Assembly (NCBI GenBank): GCA_003260075.1
Contig: QLIY01000198.1
Span: 63,815-127,814, forward strand
Direction: 5' to 3'
DNA: 64,000 nucleotides
From: Phallusia mammillata
Taxonomy: Eukaryota; Chordata; Ascidiacea; Phlebobranchia; Ascidiidae
Shown here piece after piece: positions 44,183 to 56,400 of the stretch (positions are counted from its first letter, which is position 1; every line of letters begins with the position of its first letter). The notes beneath the pieces are model-generated. The model did no database searches. It saw only the letters and a list, made by a program, of their open reading frames with translations, and was not told the origin of the DNA. The position numbers and the translations under genes were made by a program.

Positions 44183-47100
44183 ATGTCAGGATATGAGCCT
44201 GTGCCAGACCCAAGGTAAATTGAGGAATTATGTTCCCTGAATGATTTAGTGTGTTCTTTAAAGCTGGGTGGTAACAAGTAAATCTTATCCAGACACTTTG
44301 TAGTGTGTAACGTGTGGATAAAATTTGCTGATAACCATGATAACATTGCATAATTCACCCAACGCATATTAATTGAAACCTGATTTGTCTCATGGAGGGC
44401 AATATCCAAAAAAACTGTGTTGTGCTGATAAAATCACCAGCAAACAAAAACAAGAACAATGCTAATTTGTGCTTTGACCTTATGATTACAATACATACCT
44501 TTGCAATCTAAATTCAATGCAATTCAAAGGTTACAGTGGTTTACCAGCTGATTATTTCATTCAATATTTCAGTTTGCATGTACACATTTGTAGATTCCTT
44601 TATTATTTATCTCCATTTATGTTTTAATGGCTTTTTGGACTGTTTTCTTTATGACAAGTACATTTTTTTTTGAAATTTGCAGTACTGTTAGTTGTCTTTT
44701 AGGTTTGTAGCTGCAATTTGTTTGCATCTGGTCATACAACTTTTTATTTAAATATACTGACCCATGACTAGCTAAACATCAAAATATGATGTTGATATGT
44801 ACACTGTAAATCCACGACATTTATTTCCTACTGAATGTCTTATACTACTGGAATTTCTTTTTTTACCTTATGTTTTAGCTTGTCAAAATTGCATGGTGGA
44901 CTAGGTTTGCTTAGCATTCTCTTGATAACTGTATATTTGGCAAATCTAACTTGAAAAAAACTTCGCTGGGGAAAACCATACCACTTACACTATTTCAGTT
45001 TAGCAAATTCTTTCCCAGTCAGGTTTGTTTACAACTGCACTGAAGCATGAATTCACAACTAAGATATCGGCATACAAGATATATAATGAGATTTTCTTAA
45101 GAGCAGTTATACATTTCAGCTCTAAAATTAAATTCTATGTTGCAATTATTGGGGCAAGGCCTCAACAGCAATTAAAAATGAACATGTATTTGTTTTGTAA
45201 GTTACAATTTACTAACGTTCAAAAATTCAGGCAGCTGTAAAAACAATTTATTCCGTGATCTTCCAGAAGTTGTAATTTTATCAAAACAATCAAATCAGCT
45301 TCAAACAAATTATTTAATAGTTTGTGTGCAGTGACTTCTAAATTATGAACAGGTGTACATTATTAACCAACTTCCTGTACACTGATATCATAAATCAATT
45401 GTTTTAGGTCATACGGAGGAACAGCTAACTATGGAGGTGGTCCAGCTGCCCCAGGTGGAGGTGCTGCTGCTTCAAAGAAGTTACAACAAACCCAAGCTCA
45501 AGTTGACGATGTAAGAACTCATGTCAAAATTTTGTCTGTTTAGTAGTACCTGTGCCCTATAGTTTCTTGCAAGTGTTGCTGAGCTAACCATTTCACTTTC
45601 AATTTACTGTGCCTTTAGGTTGTTGGTATTATGAGAACAAATGTCGATAAAGTACTGGAAAGAGATCAAAAACTCTCAGAGCTGGACGACAGAGCTGATG
45701 CACTGCAACAAGGTGCTTCCCAATTTGAAACACAGGCCGCCAAACTTAAGCGAAAGTATTGGTGGAAAAACTGCAAGGTAAGTGATGGCATATCCTGAAT
45801 GTTATCTGGAAAAGGACAAAGTGTTGATCTAAGGGTGGTTTCACGCTATGTACACACAAAAACACAGTCACTGTGGAAAAAAATTCTTTGTCTACAAACT
45901 TAAATCCTGTTGTGCAGCAATCCTTATGTTTATTTTTCTTTTTGCAGATGATTATTATGCTGTCTGTAGTTATTCTTATAATTGTAATAATAGTGATAAG
46001 TAAGTACATATTTTGGAAGTTTTTATGTCGTATGTTGGGTGTATATTTGTCCAAAAGTGCATGCATGTTAACTCGTTTTCTTGTTGTTTGTAACTGGTCG
46101 TTGTTTTTTCAGATGTGGGCCATTTTGATCATCATCATATTAGTTATTATCATTATTATTGTCGGTGAGTATGTTCAATACTCTAACATTTGTTCACCAA
46201 AAGGAAAACCTGGGCCACACTTATCCTTCAACAGACCTTACTTACTTTTCACATGCAAATTGTTTTCATCTGTGGTTGCATGTTGCTTAAAGCTGTGAAA
46301 CGTACACTTGAAAATGTATTGCTTTTGGCGATAAAAGGCTCTTGACGGCATTCTTACGGTTAAAGTTACCAAAAGTAATCTGCGCGTTTGTTAGCAAATC
46401 AATCTATGCCTATCGGTATGTATGCTCTTGGGTATAGCAGTTCTGTTTCTCTTTTATGTGCGGCTAATTGCGACCGGCTGTTGATGTGCGTGGTCTCCCT
46501 GAAGCCCCGAATTTTCCGTGATATTGATTTTCGGCGCCCGTTTCTCCGTAGTTCATGCCGTCCCAAACCCTCTGCTGAATGTGGCGTCCACGGCGATTTT
46601 GCGCAGCATTACTCGATACTTATCGATCCAGGCTTGCTTTCCAGGCCTCTCGGTTCGTTTTGAACGATGCGAATGTCACCAAACACAAATGACATCCAGC
46701 AATGAAAATACGTGTTATACCATATGGGCATAACTGCTGTGCTGGGCGCGTGACTATCGTTATTGCAGTACACAAACAAATTTGTGGCCTGGGCTCGTTT
46801 GCCCGCTGGTGTAGCGACGTGGTCGGTCAGATGTTTATTGCTGCCAAGTAAGTTGTGAGCAGATGTTACCAGTCGTAAAGTGACCGCCGGCCGATTTTCC
46901 TCTCTCATTATTGATTAAGCAGGGCATGGTCAAGCCCCAAGGAGATTGCCTTCCTTTAATCGTGCGTCAGATGGTCAGTGGCGCATTGACCTTAATTACG
47001 AAATTGGGGTCGGGCGCTTTTGAAAGGACATTGTTCTGCCGCATTTAAACGGATAATGTAAGTCCTGTGCTTTTCACTACCAACTTGACTCGAAACACAT

Positions 47101-47332
47101 AAGCCGTTCAAATGATCATGCCTGACTTGTTTCTGTGTATTTGCATCTTGTTCGTGTGGAAACGTTTTGATGTTGCATCAAGTGGTGGTGTTTGTTATTG
47201 GTGTTGGATCAGTATTGCAATAACTGTGTGCTTATTCTTGAGCAGTATTTGTTGTATGAATTGATACAAATGCTTTTGATTTGCAAACTACCTTTTTATC
47301 TTTCCTTTTCAGTTTACTTCTCTACAAAATAA
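44183..47332 (+). CDS. Synaptobrevin/VAMP (v-SNARE)
   Basis: Vesicle R-SNARE for regulated exocytosis. Exons: 44183-44214 ([10 protein letters not shown]), 45408-45510 (Gly/Pro-rich, then [12 protein letters not shown]), 45619-45777 (R-SNARE core [31 protein letters not shown] through WWKNCK), one of two transmembrane exons (45948-45999 or 46113-46164), and 47313-47332 (YFSTK, stop). Either choice gives 121 residues, close to vertebrate VAMP2. The zero-layer Arg is in [15 protein letters not shown] further possible last exon is at 47650. VAMP1/2/3 type is clear, but the orthologue within that group is not. Confidence 0.95.
45948..45999 (+). CDS. Synaptobrevin alternative transmembrane exon A
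   Basis: 52 nt, phase 0 in and phase 1 out, coding [17 protein letters not shown]. Acceptor TTTTTGCAG and donor A/GTAAGT are strong. Confidence 0.85.
46113..46164 (+). CDS. Synaptobrevin alternative transmembrane exon B
   Basis: Also exactly 52 nt, phase 0 in and phase 1 out, coding [17 protein letters not shown]. It lies 113 bases after exon A. Using both would add 104 nt and break the frame, so the pair should be mutually exclusive. Confidence 0.85.
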
Positions 47333-47649
47333 TTGTGGCCTGCAGGTACTACCATTGGTGTTGTGATATTAACTATTGTGCTAACTAAAACAAAACAGTT
47401 TTTGTAATGTATTTTCAATTTTCTATTTGAATAAGTGAAAGTGTAAGTTAAAAAATGCCAATAAGAATTAAATTTAGTCTTTGAAATGTGGTGTAAAATG
47501 TAATGACAACACATTTATGTAAAGTCGTGATGCCTAGCCTTACAGCTGTATAGCCAGTTGGTGAACCATTCCACGGCTGCTCATGCATTATTGAGCATGC
47601 ACCTTACTCACCCTGCACACACAGCTACCTCCTTTTTTTCTCTTTGCAG

Positions 47650-47678
47650 TATCTGTGGTCACACAGCAGCAGAAATAA
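47650..47678 (+). CDS. Possible alternative last exon of synaptobrevin
   Basis: A strong pyrimidine tract and acceptor (CTCCTTTTTTTCTCTTTGCAG) would join in the same phase as 47313. It would give VSVVTQQQK and a stop in place of VYFSTK. Vertebrate VAMP1 also varies its C-terminus by splicing. Unproven. Confidence 0.35.
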
Positions 47679-49378
47679 TGTTGTGTTAATGCATCAAAAT
47701 GGACAATATTCATTCTTTGCCGACCAGCAAGGTTATTTTCGAAGATTTATTTTTTTGCAAACCTGTGGCTATGGTATAAACCAACGAAGTCCAGTATCCA
47801 TCCTGCCCTGGTGCATGGTAACAAAATACGACTTTTCAGCTTTTACCAGCGTCGTTACTTTGCAATTTATTAACTATAGCTGCATTTTATTTATTTGTGT
47901 GTATGTTTTCTGTACAGGAATGTACTACAAAACTTCACAGTATTCAAGATTATAAAATTTTACATCCCACGGTTAATGTTCCCTTTTGTTTACTTTGCTA
48001 CACACATAGTATGTTAGATCAGACTGAACCAATGTTGTAGTTACTGCCGGGTATTTGAAACTAAGTTTGTACAATTGCTTTCAACTCGAAAAACGTATTG
48101 CTTATCAACTACTGTACACTTCAATACTAAATTGTTTTAAGTGATATGCTATATTTGGAATGTTCCTTCGATTTTCTTCACAATGTAATTTTTGTCGTAA
48201 TTTAAAGTCAACCAACATGTTACATACAGTCCATAAAACCTTCCAGTGGGCCAACTATTAATGTATTTGCCTAAAAACATATATTTCTGAGATGTAGAGC
48301 ACATTAGCACATAACGATAAAATTACAAACTTAATCCGTAGGTAGAAAAAATCGTCAAGAAATGGTATTCCGTTCATATATTTAATTTAGAAACGTAGTT
48401 AAAAAGAATCGTTTGTGACTAATTAATTTCTATGCTTGCACACATTGTACTTACATGTCAATTGTTTTGTCTTGTACTCATTGGTATAAGTATTAGTTGG
48501 GGTGTTCACCAAGTTTGTGTAACGATGACATCCGCTATTTCAAGACTTGTTTTGAAGTTATCGGTCATATTGTTTTCCTATTGGTGGCTTCTTCATAACC
48601 TTCCTAAATGGCGGTACCGTCATTATACGATGTAATAAACTTGTACAATGGGAAAGTCGTTCAACATTTTGGATTAGGCAAGGATTCACTAAACCACGTC
48701 TCTCGGACGGGATCCGAACGTTATTTTGTTCAACTCCCGACAGGACTTAAAATAGGTTGTGAAAAAGATTGTCTGTTGTGCAAATACCGCTTTAACACTT
48801 GGGAGACGTGTTGAATGTAATGTGGTTTAGAAATAAACTCCTCTCATTTTAAAGGAGCGTTCCTCGATAAAAGAGACTTCTATTTATTTCATTGCAAGTT
48901 AACAGTCACGCCATCTGAATTTTAATAAGATTGTAAAAATACCATAGCCTCTTGCCGTCAAAGTCTACAATATGACATCTCATTGTAGTCTGGTCATGAC
49001 TTGTCGATTTAAAATATATGCTCTTGTTTGCATTGCTAGCGACATCTACCGAAAAGTTTAAAATTACTGCTGGAACTAAAAAGTTCCAAATATTCTCCGT
49101 TTTGTCCTTTAATAATGTCAAATGTTACTTTTTAGTGTTTGATATTGAGAGTTTATTTTGCTAGGTAAAAGAAATAGTAGCAGCACAATTCAGATAAAAT
49201 GCCGAAAAAAACTGTGCAACGTTGGTATGTTACAAAAGCCAAACATGGTGGACGGCATAAATGGTGGAAAAACGTTGCATGCGCTGGAGCTTTAACTCTA
49301 CTGCAGAGCATTGCAGACGTCCAATTAAAACACCAGACTTCCGGACAGACCTTTCTAGCCGTATGTTATGGTTTGAAA
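47679..49378. other. Intergenic region 3' of synaptobrevin
   Basis: AT-rich. No protein gene is recognised. Apart from the tRNA-like relic at 48696-48809, nothing is seen. Confidence 0.5.
48696..48809 (-). ncRNA. Degenerate tRNA-like sequence (class II shape)
   Basis: On the minus strand ACGTCTC and GAGACGT form a perfect 7-bp acceptor-like stem. CCCAAGTGTTAAAGCGG resembles the A box/D arm of Leu or Ser tRNAs, and GTTCGGATCCCG resembles a B box. The T stem (CGGGA/TCCCG, 48739-48735 and 48712-48708) encloses 22 bases instead of 7. The anticodon arm pairs poorly. A tRNA-derived relic or SINE head is likelier than a functional tRNA. Confidence 0.35.
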
Positions 49379-49689
49379 CAGGGGTTCCCAACCTTTTTAC
49401 GATCTCGTACCACTTGGATGTTCTGTACTGCCACGCGAACCACTTCTTGCAGAACAACTAATTCGATCGAAGCATATTTTATTTAGAAGAATAATATTGG
49501 CCTACTAAAATAACACTAAAGCACGACAACTAAATTTAATGAGGTTTCTGTTTTTGTTTACTGTCTATAAATTGGTCGAACAAAATATAAGTTGTAAATC
49601 CAGGTTTTTGTGAAAAAATGGAAGCTACTCGCGTACCACCTGAAAAACTTTCGCGTAGTGGTACGCGTACCACAGGTTGGGCACCCTTG
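49379..49689. mobile_element. hAT-type MITE
   Basis: The ends are CAGGGGTTCCCAACC and GGTTGGGCACCCTTG. The flanks GTTTGAAA (49371-49378) and GTTTAAAA (49690-49697) match at 7 of 8. Confidence 0.88.
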
Positions 49690-49973
49690 GTTTAAAAGGT
49701 TGGTTCGTTATGTCTTCTGCAGGCATGACGTTCTGTGATTCATATATGAATGTGCCGTGATCGCTAATCTGTATGATGCTTCACGGCTGATCCCATGAAA
49801 GAAATGTTCTGAGCTGTTTCCCTTAATAAAGTTCATTTTATGACTGGGTGCATAAAAAGGTCAACATGACAAATTTGGTTTATAATAGGCCCACCATTCA
49901 TGGCCTTTATACTTGTGAAATGCATTTTTCAGTTTTTTTTTTATACAGATTAAATTGTTTGCTTGAATTAAGG

Positions 49974-50265
49974 CACTGCTTGTCAACCTTTTTTGAAACT
50001 GTACACCATTTTAACGTTTACTCAAAATTTGTACTCCCCAGTGAAAATTCAACCCTGTAACACACTGAATCTGTGGTCCTAACAGAAATCATGATAAGCA
50101 CAATGCCAACAAGAATTGTACACTCCAGTCAGCCTGTTCAGAAACCTGCCCATTGTGATACATGGTCATAGGTATATTATATTTTGTATCTGGTAGCACA
50201 CCCCAGTACACCCCATCAAAGTGGTACACCCTGGGGTGTACAATACACCCGGTTTAAAAGCACTG
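49974..50265. mobile_element. hAT-type MITE, inverted copy of the GGTGTAC family
   Basis: The left end CACTGCTTGTCAACC is the reverse of the right end of the element at 6897-7363, and the right part repeats its GGGGTGTAC motifs. The flanks AATTAAGG and AATGAAGG match at 7 of 8 bases. Confidence 0.85.
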
Positions 50266-50666
50266 AATGAAGGACATATGATACAAGTCCTGAACATTAC
50301 ACAAAACTTGCTGTGGCTCAGGAGTAAAACTAACCAGATTACCCTGCTGTTTTTGTTTCAAATGTGATCAATTATGTTCTTATATTGATACAATGGAATA
50401 TGTAGTCTCATTTTTATACCTACAAAAAACATAGATTAAAAACTGACAGCAAATATCTCATTCTAAAATGGTAATCACTGTATATTTTTCGATAGATACA
50501 CATGTCAGTCAAACACATAACCCACAATGCAACACCCCTTAAAAAATCATTTAAAGGTTTTGTACAAAACAAAAAATCATCTGCAGAAGCAAATTGAACA
50601 CATACACAGAAACCTACAAGAAAAAAGTTTTCATCAAGGTCTCTCTATGATACTTCCTGTGAAAAA

Positions 50667-51434
50667 CTAATTATTTGCAATGTATATCACCCTATGCTTT
50701 TCAATAAGTTCAATGTCTCTTTCAAGTTGCTTCATTTCGGCTTCCATGCGCTCCTTGCGATTCTTTTTTGGAGCAGTATCAGTGACAACAGATAGTCCCT
50801 GGTACTGGTGGTGCAGTTCTTCCCAATTCTTTTTCAGGCCACCGATAATTTCCTCTCTTTCCATACCTGTCAATTGTTTCATTGCTCCTTGCTTCATTCT
50901 TTCCTGAATATAGGCATTGTATTCCTCTTGGGCTCTACGGACCTCAGCATTTCGTTTCTTCAAGTAATCAGGCACTTCACCATAGTCATTTTTCTTTGTA
51001 TACTTTGGTACCAGGCCTGAAGGGTCAAGCAAACTGTTATCACCATTTCTGGTGTCCACATATTTTGGTAATGGCTTTTTTGTGACAGACATGATATTTT
51101 CCACTGCATTTGTATTAATAAAATTTTTGTTTGTTCTTATTCCAAGTAGAGGTTTCTCATCATGTCGAGGGACTGGTGGTCGTCGAACAACTTCATCTGA
51201 ATATTCAAAAGTGGACTTCTCTGGTAATTTTGGTTCTTTTGATCTTTTTTTAAGAAACTCGCCTGGTGTAGGCACAGCAACTTTGGCAGGTCCCATAGTT
51301 TTGTTGGGCGATCGGTTTTGTTTAAGCTCATTTTTCACAACTGGCTTAAATTTAGAATGATATCGAGGTGGTTGCTCGGGATTTTCGATTGCTCTTGGAA
51401 TAAGATTGTAAATACTTTCTACAGGACCTTCCAT
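50667..51434 (-). CDS. ENKUR: Enkurin
   Basis: Enkurin is a ciliary microtubule inner protein that also binds calmodulin and TRPC channels in sperm. The single-exon ORF gives 255 residues, against 256 in human. Blocks shared with human enkurin are SIYNLIP near the N-terminus, TMGPAKV with the following Pro-rich segment, KNFINTNA, DPSGLVPKY, LKKNWEE and the exact C-terminal YIANN. The C-terminal half is the helical enkurin domain. The mammalian gene has several introns, so the lack of introns here is notable. It may reflect intron loss or retroposition, but no poly-A tail or target duplication is evident. Confidence 0.97.
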   Translation of the reverse strand: MEGPVESIYNLIPRAIENPEQPPRYHSKFKPVVKNELKQNRSPNKTMGPAKVAVPTPGEFLKKRSKEPKLPEKSTFEYSDEVVRRPPVPRHDEKPLLGIRTNKNFINTNAVENIMSVTKKPLPKYVDTRNGDNSLLDPSGLVPKYTKKNDYGEVPDYLKKRNAEVRRAQEEYNAYIQERMKQGAMKQLTGMEREEIIGGLKKNWEELHHQYQGLSVVTDTAPKKNRKERMEAEMKQLERDIELIEKHRVIYIANN

Positions 51435-51940
51435 TTTCTATACTTTCACAAGAATATCACAGGAATCAGCAACACTTCAGCATAAACAGAAACCAACAAG
51501 TCTCGAAATACAGCCTGTAACCATGGTAACTTAAACTCTTGTCAGGAAAAAAATATGGCCGCTTGAAGGTGCCTATTATTATTGTGAATAAAAATATATT
51601 TTTGCAAGATAGTTGACTTTATATAAAATGCACGCACACAACAATTCAAATCACTCAATAATTAAACTTGTTATTTTTTCTAAAACTGTCGTACCAAATA
51701 TTTTTGTTACGTTGTTTTGGTCAAAGGTTTTTGTGTTGTTGGTCAAATTTTTTATTTTTGCAAATGTATAGCTCTAAACGGTTTCCCACTGGTTTAGAAA
51801 GAAACGTTCTGACAGTTCAATATTTTGTTGAAATTTTTGGAGCGTTCCTATGACAACTGTCAACACGGGACTTACCCTAAATTGCAGTCTGAGAAAAGGA
51901 CCAAGGCGTATTTGTCGTTACTTGTTAAGCGTCAAAAGTC
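51435..51940. promoter_or_regulatory. Putative bidirectional promoter of two ciliary genes
   Basis: A 506-bp interval between the divergent start codons of enkurin and CYB5D1. Both encode ciliary proteins, so shared RFX/FOXJ1-type regulation is plausible. I did not find a clear X-box palindrome by eye. Confidence 0.5.
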
Positions 51941-53060
51941 ATGGTTGCCGCCAGACCAAAGTATTATACCCCAAATGAGGTTTCACTTCATAACACGCTG
52001 AAAGATATATGGGTGTCATATCTTGGAAAAGTGTACGATTTGACTCCACTGTGCGATGAATATGCAGGTAGATTTTGTCTGTTTTTAGTTGTAGTTTCAT
52101 GTACAATTAACATTTTTGCAATAGGTGACCTTTTATTGAAACCAATCATTGCAAGTGCCGGAAAAGACATTTCCAACTGGTTCAACAACAAAACTGGAGA
52201 TGTAAGTTTTTAATTGATTTTGTAAAAAAGCATGTACTTTTTAAATGGACTTCTGTTTTAGATAAGAACCCACATTGACCCTTCAACTGGCATTTGCAAA
52301 TACTATGCACCTCACGGAAGGTTTGTACACATTCCACCACCATGTCCAACTTCAGATTGGGCAAATGATTTTGGCCGCCCTTGGTGGAAAGACACCAAAT
52401 ATGAGGTTGGGATTCTTAGTGAAAAGACCAGGATAATCAGAATTATCAACACACTCACCTCACAAGAGCAATCAATTGAGGTATGTTGTGTTTACAAAAA
52501 CTGCAAGTGGTAAACGTGCTAGTTGTCCATTATAAATCGAATCATTAAACAGTTAATGAAAGAGTTTTACTGTAATTAAAAAAGGATGATAACAAATATA
52601 ATGGCCCAAATAGAAATAAAAAGTGACAAGTTTTATTGTTTAAGCGTTTTGGCAAATGCTCATGCCAGCATCTACTTGGGTCATTATGTTTGTCATCAAA
52701 CTTATGAACATATCTATGTAGTGTTCGTAAAAATGATGAAAATATTGTAGTTAATGCACTTGCAAGATGTATTTGTTAAACAAGCACATCTGCAGTCGGT
52801 ATTGATTAAACTGCTAAACCAAATTGTAGGTGTGTTCTGAGGAGAATATGCATGAAATTCTTCAGCGTTATTTGAAGTACAATGCCCATGCTGCAAGTTA
52901 TACATGGAAGTATGATGGTGTTTCACTCATAATGGACAAAACACTAAAAGACAATGGGTTGGAAGATGAGGATGAGGAATTTTATGAACTAAGCATGGAT
53001 GCTGAACTGTGGACTCCTGCAATTCATCTGTATTTTAATGATGATCTCACAGAGGCTTAA
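51941..53060 (+). CDS. CYB5D1: Cytochrome b5 domain-containing protein 1
   Basis: CYB5D1 is a ciliary cytochrome-b5-like protein linked to axonemal redox control. Exons 51941-52067, 52125-52201, 52262-52480 and 52830-53060 give 217 residues. The N-terminal cytochrome b5 fold shows [23 protein letters not shown] and [12 protein letters not shown]. The middle block [20 protein letters not shown] and [14 protein letters not shown] match the human protein closely. The C-terminal ubiquitin-like part has [11 protein letters not shown] and ends [12 protein letters not shown]. Introns are short (57, 60 and 349 nt). The 3' end faces WDR33 tail to tail, with 340 bp between stops. Confidence 0.97.
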
Positions 53061-53400
53061 AGAAAAGACAGTTTCTTCCCTTAGTATATAAATTATATAT
53101 GTGAATTTTGAAGGCCCCTTGTACATACATACATATTTTTTTGTTAAACTTTTTTCCCAATACACATGAAATTGTAATGGCTGTTTGTGATCTGGTTATT
53201 ATATTTCCTCAGTATGTATTGTTACTGGTTTCAGAAAGTGAAATATCCAAGTGTTCAATATCTAGAGACTTAACGAATTTGCACTCTTTATTACAAACAA
53301 GTATAATTTTATTTTACCCGATGATTATCCTTTCAACATGGCAGCAATGGAAGTGTGGCCACAGCAATTGAAAGAGCTGTATAGGCTGAATTATTTTGGA

Positions 53401-56400
53401 TTAATCACGCATAGCCCTACGACCACCTCGTCTGCCTCTGAAAGGTGGGTTTTGTTGCCTCATCGGTGGCCAGTTTCGACCCCTGTTAGACATTATTTCT
53501 GGGTGTGGAAATCGTCCAGAACCGGGTCTTCCTCTGCCCCTCATGCGAGGTGGGCGACCAAAGCCACCTCTTGGTCTAATTGGCATATCTCGTTCCCCGC
53601 GCATACCCTCTGGACCACGTCGTTCCATGTCGTTAAAACCCATATCATGTTCATAGCCATACTCTCCCATATTTGGTTCCATACCCGGATTAAAAATATT
53701 ACCTCGCTCTTGTCCGTAAAATTTATCTAAATTGGGTCCATCTCCTTCATACTGGTCTTGGTTTAGGTTCCCTTCCCATTCTAAAGGAGGATTATCAAGT
53801 AAACCTGGATTACGGTGAAAATTGCCAGTGTCATGCAATGGTCCACCTGCTTCTGATGGCGGAGGTAAGTTTTTGTGTGGTATGTGATGTTCATTCTGCA
53901 CATGATTGTTGGGGGTATCGAACTCTGCTTCCCTTTGGTTGTGGGTAATAAATTTCATATCTCCATGTGGGGGGTTGTCAACGAAATGTCGATCATCAAC
54001 CATATCACGGTCAATGGGGTGCTCAGGGTATGGTCCATCTGGTGGAAAATCCAAAGAAGGCCTCCTATCAGGACCTGGCCTAAAGTCAGGAGGAGGACCT
54101 GGTTCTGGTGACAGTCTGCCTCTGCGAAACTCTGGTGGTGGCCTTCGATCATCAATGGGAGGAAGAGGATTTTCATGATCTCTTGGATGTCTGTCATGGC
54201 CTGGCGGACCATGTCGGAATCTTGGTGGCATCCTTTCACCTCTATGCCATGGTGGAGGCTCATCAAATCGGTCTCTTCTTGGTGGAGGTGGTGAAGGAGA
54301 TCTTGACCATTCCCTCCTTGGAGCACCAGCTTTATTTGATTCCCAAGCAGCTGCAAATGTCCTTGGCACTGGTCTTGCATAAGGTATTTTCTTCCTGTTC
54401 TCATGCTGTACCATGATCTGGTGCAAATTATAATCAATATCAGTTACAACCAAACCACAGTCAAGTACATTAAACATTGAAGTTCTATTGGACATACTAA
54501 CCTTTCTTTGGAATTCACTTCTTTCTTCAAAGGACCAATCAAGTCCAGGTATTCCCACTTTTAGCTCTTCCTCTTCTCTCTTAGCAACATCTGCTGCTGC
54601 AGCTACTGCATCACCCATACCTTATCAAAAGATAAAATATAAAGTAATCAACAATAGTACTTGTACACACTAAACAAGCTACAGTAAACCTTGATTAATC
54701 CGGACATGTTTGGACCAAAAAATTTATAACAATCAAGAGAAGATCAGGATTAACCATTGTCAATTAGTTAAAGCCTTACGACATTACAAATCATTTGTGC
54801 CTCAAATTTTGTCCCAATTAGGCGAAGATCTGGATTAAATTGAAACTAATTTATGTTTAGGCCACCTGGTATATTTGGTATATGAGGAGTATCATCTGGT
54901 TGTGCTGCTAAATTTGTTGATTTTGGGGCATTTGTTTCTTCTGCATTTGGAAACAGATTGTACTTGTCACGCATGTGATCACCGGGCCTGTTCCTCGTCC
55001 AAAATTTTCTGCAACAATTGTTATTTTCACAATCAACTGATTTACACTGACGAAAACAATAGTCAAGTAGTGCAATTAAAGCAGGCCCAAAATATTTTTT
55101 ACAAAACCCCCCCCCCCTTCTTCTGCATTTGGAAACAGATTGTACTTGTCACGCATGTGATCACCAGGTCTGTTTCTTGTCCAAAATTTTCTGCAACAAT
55201 TGCTATTTTCACAATCAATTGATTTAAACTGACGAAAACAATAGTCAAGTAGTGCAATTAAAGCAGGCTCACAATATTTTTCACAAAAAACTCATTGGCT
55301 CTTACGTGCTGTGATCATTGGAACCAGACACAAGAATGTGACCAAGTGGATGCCAAGCAAGACTCCATATTAGACTGTCATGTGCACCATCAAGCCCACC
55401 AACTTCTTTATCTTCTCTATAAAATGAAAGAAAGTTTAATCAAAAACTCTTACTGAGGTGTTAAAACAACAAACTAAAGCCATGAAGTCATAGCAGTGGC
55501 AGATAAGAGGTTAATTCAGTAAAACAAAGTACATAAAGGGCATTAAAGCCAAAGTTTCACTTACCCAACTTGCCAAAATATGATACTTCCTTCAGAACCA
55601 CCACTTGCAAACATATCTTCATGTATTGGGTGCCAAGCAACTGAAAATGCTTCTTTTTTGTGACCCCGAAACACCTATCAGGAAATAAAATTTCACACTG
55701 TTTACTGATTAAAAGTAGGGTCAAGCTGAGTCAGAATCAGAGTACTCGGCACAGAGCATCCCTGTTTTTGATGTTTGCACAAACTAGACCAAGCATTAAA
55801 TTTGCATATTTATGCGCTACTAACATACAAAACTGGTGTTCGAAAGGGTGTCCAAGAACAAAAACGACTTTTTTAATATACACGCTGGATGGCGGAAATT
55901 CTACTACCACAATACCCAACAAAGCAGTCAATGAGTAAAGATGGTAGTTCTAGTAGAGCCAAATCTGCAAGCATTACCAATTTTTTAAATCAAGCAAGTT
56001 CTTCACATGAAATTTATCACACTGTAATAAACAACATAAATCTCAATCCCTAAAAAACTATTTTACAAACAAAATTTGCAGCCAAAAAAATATTCATTGC
56101 TGAATAAAATTATGCAAAAACATACTGCACCTGAAATTCTTCCTTTAAATTTCTAATGTCATATAACTTGACAAGATGATCACGAGAGGCAGTTAAGAAC
56201 CAGTTTCCATTGCGATTAAACTTGATGTCCATTACAGTGCCTTTGTGGGCATGTCTGGGATTACAAAGTTCAAAGTTTTGATATTTGTCTTTTTAAGTGC
56301 AAAATTAGCAATGTCAAATCACTTACATGGTGGCAAGACTCTGGCCAGCTTTGGGGTCCCACAATTTTACTGGAGTTTGCAAATCTTTGCTTGCTGAAGC

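Noticed and set aside
47341-47406. Another possible synaptobrevin exon (TTIGVVILTIVLTKTKQFL) right after 47332
   Set aside because: It follows an AG in the 3' UTR without a pyrimidine tract and would add a second hydrophobic stretch after the anchor. It is probably UTR sequence.
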